A stretch of DNA of 64,000 bases. Source: an uncultured Lachnospiraceae bacterium (GTDB lineage Bacteria > Bacillota > Clostridia > Lachnospirales > Lachnospiraceae). This document shows positions 62,235 through 64,000 of this stretch, piece after piece. The translations under genes were made by a program, and so were the position numbers. Numbering within the stretch: position 1 is the first letter of the stretch; every line of letters begins with the position of its first letter. A model generated the notes under the pieces. It worked only from the letters and a program-made list of their open reading frames with translations. It was not told the DNA's origin and ran no database searches. The DNA is taken from positions 40,461-104,460 of the forward strand of contig CADBFP010000004.1 in assembly GCA_902793995.1 (NCBI GenBank), written 5' to 3'.

Positions 62235-62365
62235 AGTATAGCAGATACGCTTAGTGATGTCAAGAAAAACCTAAACAAAAAAGATAAATATTTTTTCAAA
62301 AGCCTCTTGACTTTAACAGATACGTTTAGTATAATGGGCTTGACTTAAACGAATTACGTTAAGTC
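62235..62365. promoter_or_regulatory. Divergent promoter/operator switch of the element
   Basis: Leftward promoter: TTGACA (minus, 62258-62263), 17 bp, TATACT (62235-62240). Rightward promoter: TTGACT (62307-62312), 17 bp, TATAAT (62330-62335). The same 13-bp word AGATACGYTTAGT lies in both spacers (62242-62254 and 62317-62329 region), same orientation. A third site, the imperfect palindrome GACTTAAACG-N4-CGTTAAGTC (62344-62366 region), follows the rightward start. The remainder of the 319-bp gap up to 62522 shows no gene. Confidence 0.8.
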
Positions 62366-62522
62366 TGGCAACTGAATAACCTCCAGCATCAGAGCCATGA
62401 TGCAACCCGCCCGGGCAAATCGGATGGCGGCCAGAAAGTACTTCCGACACTAAACAAGAGAAGTCTATGCTCTGATCAGGTTTTTCAGCAACAACCACAA
62501 AAAACGAAGAAAGGAGATTATT

Positions 62523-62726
62523 ATGGAAAACAAGTTTATGCGCGTAGAGGAAGTCGCCGCCGAGCTCGGTGTCTCCGCCTCTTATGCCTATAAGGTCATA
62601 CGGAGGCTGAACGACGAGCTCAAAGCCAAAGGCTTCGTCACCATCGCAGGAAGGATCAACAGACAGTATTTCAACGAAAGGGTCTACGGACTCGGAAAGG
62701 AGGATCATAACAATGTCCGTTCATAA
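62523..62726 (+). CDS. Excisionase-like small HTH protein
   Basis: A 67-aa protein: MENKFMRVEEVAAELGVSASYAYKVIRRLNDELKAKGFVTIAGRINRQYFNERVYG, a MerR/Xis-type winged HTH as encoded before integrases of conjugative transposons. AAGGAG is 6 nt before the ATG. Its 3' end overlaps the integrase start by 14 nt, so the two are co-translated. Likely directs excision. Confidence 0.82.
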   Translation: MENKFMRVEEVAAELGVSASYAYKVIRRLNDELKAKGFVTIAGRINRQYFNERVYGLGKEDHNNVRS

Positions 62727-63801
62727 GAATGAAGACAACGGGACCTGGTACGTCATGGCCCGGTACACTAACTGGAAGGGTGAACACAAACAGAAATGCA
62801 AGCGGGGGTTCCCCACTAAGCGGGAGGCGCAGGAGTGGGAGCGCACCTTCCAGCTCCAGAACGCCGCCGATATGGATATGACCTTTGAAGCTTTTACAGA
62901 GCTTTACGAAAAGGATACCCGGCCCAGAATCAAGGAAAACACCTGGCTCACGAAGGAGCACATCATCAAGACGAAGATCCTGCCGTATTTCGGGAAGCGG
63001 AATATCAGCGAGATTACTACAAAGGATGTGATCGCCTGGCAGAATGAGTTGCTGGCCTATCGGGATGAGAAAAAGCAGCCTTACGCTCAGACGTATCTAA
63101 AAACCGTCCACAATCAGCTCAGCGCCATTTTCAACCATGCCGTGCGGCACTATGACCTCCGCTCCAACCCCGCCGCCAAAGCGGGCAGTATGGGTGATAA
63201 GGACGGCGGCAACATCAGTTTCTGGACTAGAGAAGAATACCAGCGCTTTGCTGATGAAATGATGGACAAGCCCGTTTCCTACTATGCCTTTGAAATGCTC
63301 TACTGGTGCGGCATCCGGGAGGGCGAGCTGCTGGCATTGACGCCTGCGGATTTCGACTTCAAGGCAGGAACGGTGAAAATCAGCAAATCGTATCAGAGAC
63401 TGCACGGCGAGGATGTAATCACGACGCCGAAGACGAAGAAAAGCAACCGCACGATCAAGATGCCGCCGTTTCTCTGTGAAGAAATGCAGGATTATCTGAA
63501 AATGCTCTACGGGCTGAAAAAGAAGGACAGGATCTTCACGATCTCCAAGAGCTATCTTCACCATGAAATGGATCGCGGCGCAAAAGCCGCAGGGGTCAAG
63601 CGGATCAGAATCCATGATCTCCGGCACAGCCATGTTTCCCTGCTGATCGACATGGGCTTTACGCCTGTGGCAATTGCGGACAGGCTGGGTCATGAAAGTA
63701 TCGAGGCCACGTTACGGTATGCACACCTGTTTCCGTCAAAGCAGACGGAAATGATTGAAAGGCTGGAAAAGGAAAGGTCGGTGGAAACCAATGTCAGCTA
63801 A
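62713..63801 (+). CDS. int: Tyrosine recombinase / integrase
   Basis: A 362-aa phage-type integrase. N-terminal arm-binding domain (KNEDNGTWYVMARYTNWKGEHKQKCKRGFPTKREAQEWE), core-binding SAM-like domain (about 57-165), and catalytic domain with the first Arg in GIREGELLAL (about 198), HDLRHSH (HxxR), GHES and the nucleophile Tyr in TLRYAHLF (about 337). All catalytic residues are present. AAGGAGG lies 8 nt before the ATG. Confidence 0.95.
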   Translation: MSVHKNEDNGTWYVMARYTNWKGEHKQKCKRGFPTKREAQEWERTFQLQNAADMDMTFEAFTELYEKDTRPRIKENTWLTKEHIIKTKILPYFGKRNISEITTKDVIAWQNELLAYRDEKKQPYAQTYLKTVHNQLSAIFNHAVRHYDLRSNPAAKAGSMGDKDGGNISFWTREEYQRFADEMMDKPVSYYAFEMLYWCGIREGELLALTPADFDFKAGTVKISKSYQRLHGEDVITTPKTKKSNRTIKMPPFLCEEMQDYLKMLYGLKKKDRIFTISKSYLHHEMDRGAKAAGVKRIRIHDLRHSHVSLLIDMGFTPVAIADRLGHESIEATLRYAHLFPSKQTEMIERLEKERSVETNVS

Positions 63802-64000
63802 AAACAGAGACGAACATAACCGCTGGAGAAATATCACAGTGGGGTTCCGGGTATCGCCTGAAGAAAGCGAGCAGATCAACGCTGCCGTGGCTCTCTCCGG
63901 CTTGCCGAAGCAGGAGTATTGTTATCGGAAGTGCCTGAACCGGGATATCGTGGTTCAGGGCAATCCGAGAGTGTATAAGGCGCTGCGGAATCAGCTTGCC
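63791..64000 (+). CDS. MobC/ribbon-helix-helix-like mobilisation protein (partial)
   Basis: The first 70 codons of a gene cut by the window edge. It starts with ATG inside the integrase end (11-nt overlap): MSAKNRDEHNRWRNITVGFR, then VSPEESEQINAAVALSG and NPRVYKALRNQL. The FRVSPEE-type start followed by an amphipathic helix resembles small relaxosome accessory (MobC-like) proteins of conjugative transposons. The family call is tentative as the C-terminus is missing. Confidence 0.55.
   Translation, partial: MSAKNRDEHNRWRNITVGFRVSPEESEQINAAVALSGLPKQEYCYRKCLNRDIVVQGNPRVYKALRNQLA

Larger units (their letters stand above)
61446..64000 (+). mobile_element. Integrative element at the 3' end of guaA (left end; continues beyond window)
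   Basis: Directly after guaA come a lambda-type control region, an XRE repressor (-), an excisionase-like gene, a tyrosine integrase and a MobC-like gene (+), the standard left module of an integrative and conjugative or mobilisable element. The 3' end of guaA is an established integration hot spot of Gram-positive islands. The exact att core cannot be set because the other end is outside the window. The gap 61446-61672 contains only the repeats and hairpin listed separately. Confidence 0.8.

Overview
The window comes from a GC-rich anaerobic member of the Bacillota, most likely a Clostridia-type gut or syntrophic anaerobe. Evidence: codY next to topA, rpsB and tsf; a class III fructose-1,6-bisphosphatase; a V-type ATPase operon; an [FeFe]-hydrogenase; a Thermoanaerobacter-type secondary alcohol dehydrogenase; a decarboxylase sodium pump; ribosome binding sites of AGGAGG type; and promoters of TTGACA-N17-TATAAT type. 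No oxygen-respiration genes, rRNA or tRNA were found. I cannot name the species.

Layout. 1-2350 (-): end of surE and two tandem DHH phosphoesterases. 2510-11243 (+): MacB/FtsX-type ABC protein, DUF3089 lipoprotein, GT4 glycosyltransferase, a NitT/SsuABC-type transporter and diaminopropionate ammonia-lyase. 11331-14949 (-): TAXI-TRAP transporter with a DUF1850 protein. 15126-18697 (-): [FeFe]-hydrogenase and a NuoF-fragment/GltD fusion. 19134-23481 (+): secondary alcohol dehydrogenase, CobW-type GTPase, HD-domain protein. 23478-34385 (-): V-type ATPase operon ending in fbp. 34599-38272 (+): MalY-like lyase and a PadR/HAAS/HTH regulatory cluster. 38345-41629: flavin reductase, an ABC-F gene behind a transcription attenuator, and a REP-associated transposase. 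42017-50144 (+): comM, dprA, a GIY-YIG nuclease, topA, codY, rpsB, tsf. 50403-57775 (+): diguanylate cyclase, a serine-palmitoyltransferase-like enzyme with an SDR partner, and the oadG-bccp-oadB-oadA sodium pump. 57795-61445 (+): two lipoproteins and a stand-alone GMP synthase ATP-pyrophosphatase. 61446-64000: start of an integrative element (repressor, excisionase-like protein, tyrosine integrase, MobC-like protein) just beyond guaA.

How it works together. The decarboxylase pump and the V-type ATPase rotor, which keeps all five sodium ligands known from Enterococcus hirae NtpK, point to sodium-based energetics. The hydrogenase, alcohol dehydrogenase, fbp and oadA fit fermentative redox balancing.

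The most striking property is repeat biology. At least four families of palindromic repeats are scattered between, and sometimes inside, genes. One family flanks a RAYT transposase. Another flanks a GIY-YIG nuclease as inverted repeats and recurs as a short gene-less copy upstream of cobW. A third has inserted at the atpB/atpD junction and left a 29-bp duplication. Two further repeat-like segments lie in frame inside cobW and oadA.
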